NCBI RefSeq assembly: GCF_000420945.1
Contig: NZ_ATVX01000017.1
Span: 1-64,000 of the forward strand
Source: Butyrivibrio sp. VCB2006
GTDB taxonomy: Bacteria > Bacillota > Clostridia > Lachnospirales > Lachnospiraceae
DNA: 64,000 nucleotides
Reading direction: 5' to 3'
Shown here: in pieces, positions 63,800 through 64,000 of the stretch
How positions within the stretch are numbered: position 1 is the stretch's first letter
Layout: each line of letters starts with the position of its first letter
Translations under genes and position numbers: made by a program
The notes under the pieces: model-generated
What the model saw: the letters and a program-made list of their open reading frames with translations, nothing else
Databases searched by the model: none
Told to the model about the DNA's origin: nothing

Positions 63800-63979
63800 T
63801 CACATTAATATTAGAATAGCGGATATAATACCTGCGCCTAAAAGGACGCTTGCGGATACAAAGCTCTTTATCATGATCTGAAATGATTGTGAATCAATGT
63901 ATCTACCCCCTAACATTACCGCATCGATGGTCTTAGGACCTCTTTCAATGCTTATTTCTCTGGTATATGTCTGTTGCAT
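63800..63979 (-). CDS. Very small membrane protein, 59 residues
   Basis: A short protein beginning MQQTYTREISIERGPKTIDA, with one C-terminal hydrophobic helix (about 40-58: FVSASVLLGAGIISAILIL). AAAGGAGGATGAAACA lies before the ATG, a perfect ribosome binding site, and a strong terminator follows. It is probably a membrane-anchored peptide. No family was recognised. Any upstream genes of its operon lie beyond the window. Confidence 0.7.
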   Translation of the reverse strand: MQQTYTREISIERGPKTIDAVMLGGRYIDSQSFQIMIKSFVSASVLLGAGIISAILILM

Positions 63980-64000
63980 TGTTTCATCCTCCTTTGTCCC

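Noticed and set aside
1..64000. rRNA or tRNA genes
   Set aside because: No rRNA-like or cloverleaf sequence was recognised in the intergenic gaps. A covariance-model scan would settle this.

Overview
The window looks like DNA of an anaerobic Firmicute of the family Lachnospiraceae, most like Butyrivibrio. The reasons are the low G+C content with strong AGGAGG ribosome binding sites, paired YesM/YesN-type sugar two-component regulators, Gram-positive lipoprotein and sortase signals, several GGDEF/EAL proteins, a flotillin, and a 2-hydroxyacyl-CoA dehydratase pair. The genus is an inference. I saw no rRNA, tRNA or CRISPR array.

The most telling region is 16.7-24.0 kb, a plasmid-type replication and partition module. 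It holds an AAA ATPase, a Rep_3-type initiator, an array of about sixteen 20-bp iterons (19.28-20.22 kb), about 2 kb of extremely AT-rich gene-free DNA with at least seven copies of a palindrome built on GTTATATAAC, a ParA ATPase, and a partner with a Pro/Gln-rich linker and a ribbon-helix-helix-like C-terminus. The flanking genes (phosphate acetyltransferase, HU, mannose-6-phosphate isomerase, sugar transport, nagA) look like settled housekeeping and metabolic genes. The molecule is therefore probably a chromid or megaplasmid, or a chromosome carrying an integrated replicon. The same palindrome recurs outside the origin: between rep and the AAA gene, between hypA and larC, inside the sugar-transporter operon, and in a weaker form beyond the flotillin gene.

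Layout. 0-0.5 kb: edge of an IS1182-like transposase and relic hairpins. 0.5-9 kb: acylphosphatase, membrane protein, flavodoxin-fold reductase, HAD lipoprotein, flotillin, YgjV-like protein, pta and a MATE exporter. 9-14.7 kb: two diguanylate cyclases, a CobW-like GTPase and an orphan solute-binding lipoprotein. 14.7-16.4 kb: larC and hypA (nickel). 16.5-24 kb: replication and partition. 24-28.7 kb: HU, a second MATE exporter, manA and a periplasmic-sensor GGDEF protein. 28.7-33 kb: a binding protein / chemoreceptor / binding protein operon. 33.2-38.1 kb: a 1635-residue surface protein that carries both its own LPXTG-like sorting motif and a class B sortase domain. 38.2-46.8 kb: a two-component system followed by a YtfQ-YtfR-YtfT-YjfF type sugar transporter with two binding proteins. 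46.9-59.2 kb: CheY-like protein, XRE regulator, GH2 beta-mannosidase, phosphoribosyltransferase-like protein, EAL phosphodiesterase, multi-pass membrane proteins and nagA. 59.2-64 kb: ECF S-component, two very small membrane proteins, the dehydratase pair and a small lipoprotein.

Read together, the cargo suits a plant-polysaccharide or glycan fermenter. It takes up sugars (ABC transporter, mannosidase, manA, nagA), senses them by chemotaxis and two-component signalling, and uses c-di-GMP for lifestyle control. Starts were chosen from ribosome binding sites and family N-termini, and they often differ from the longest open frame.
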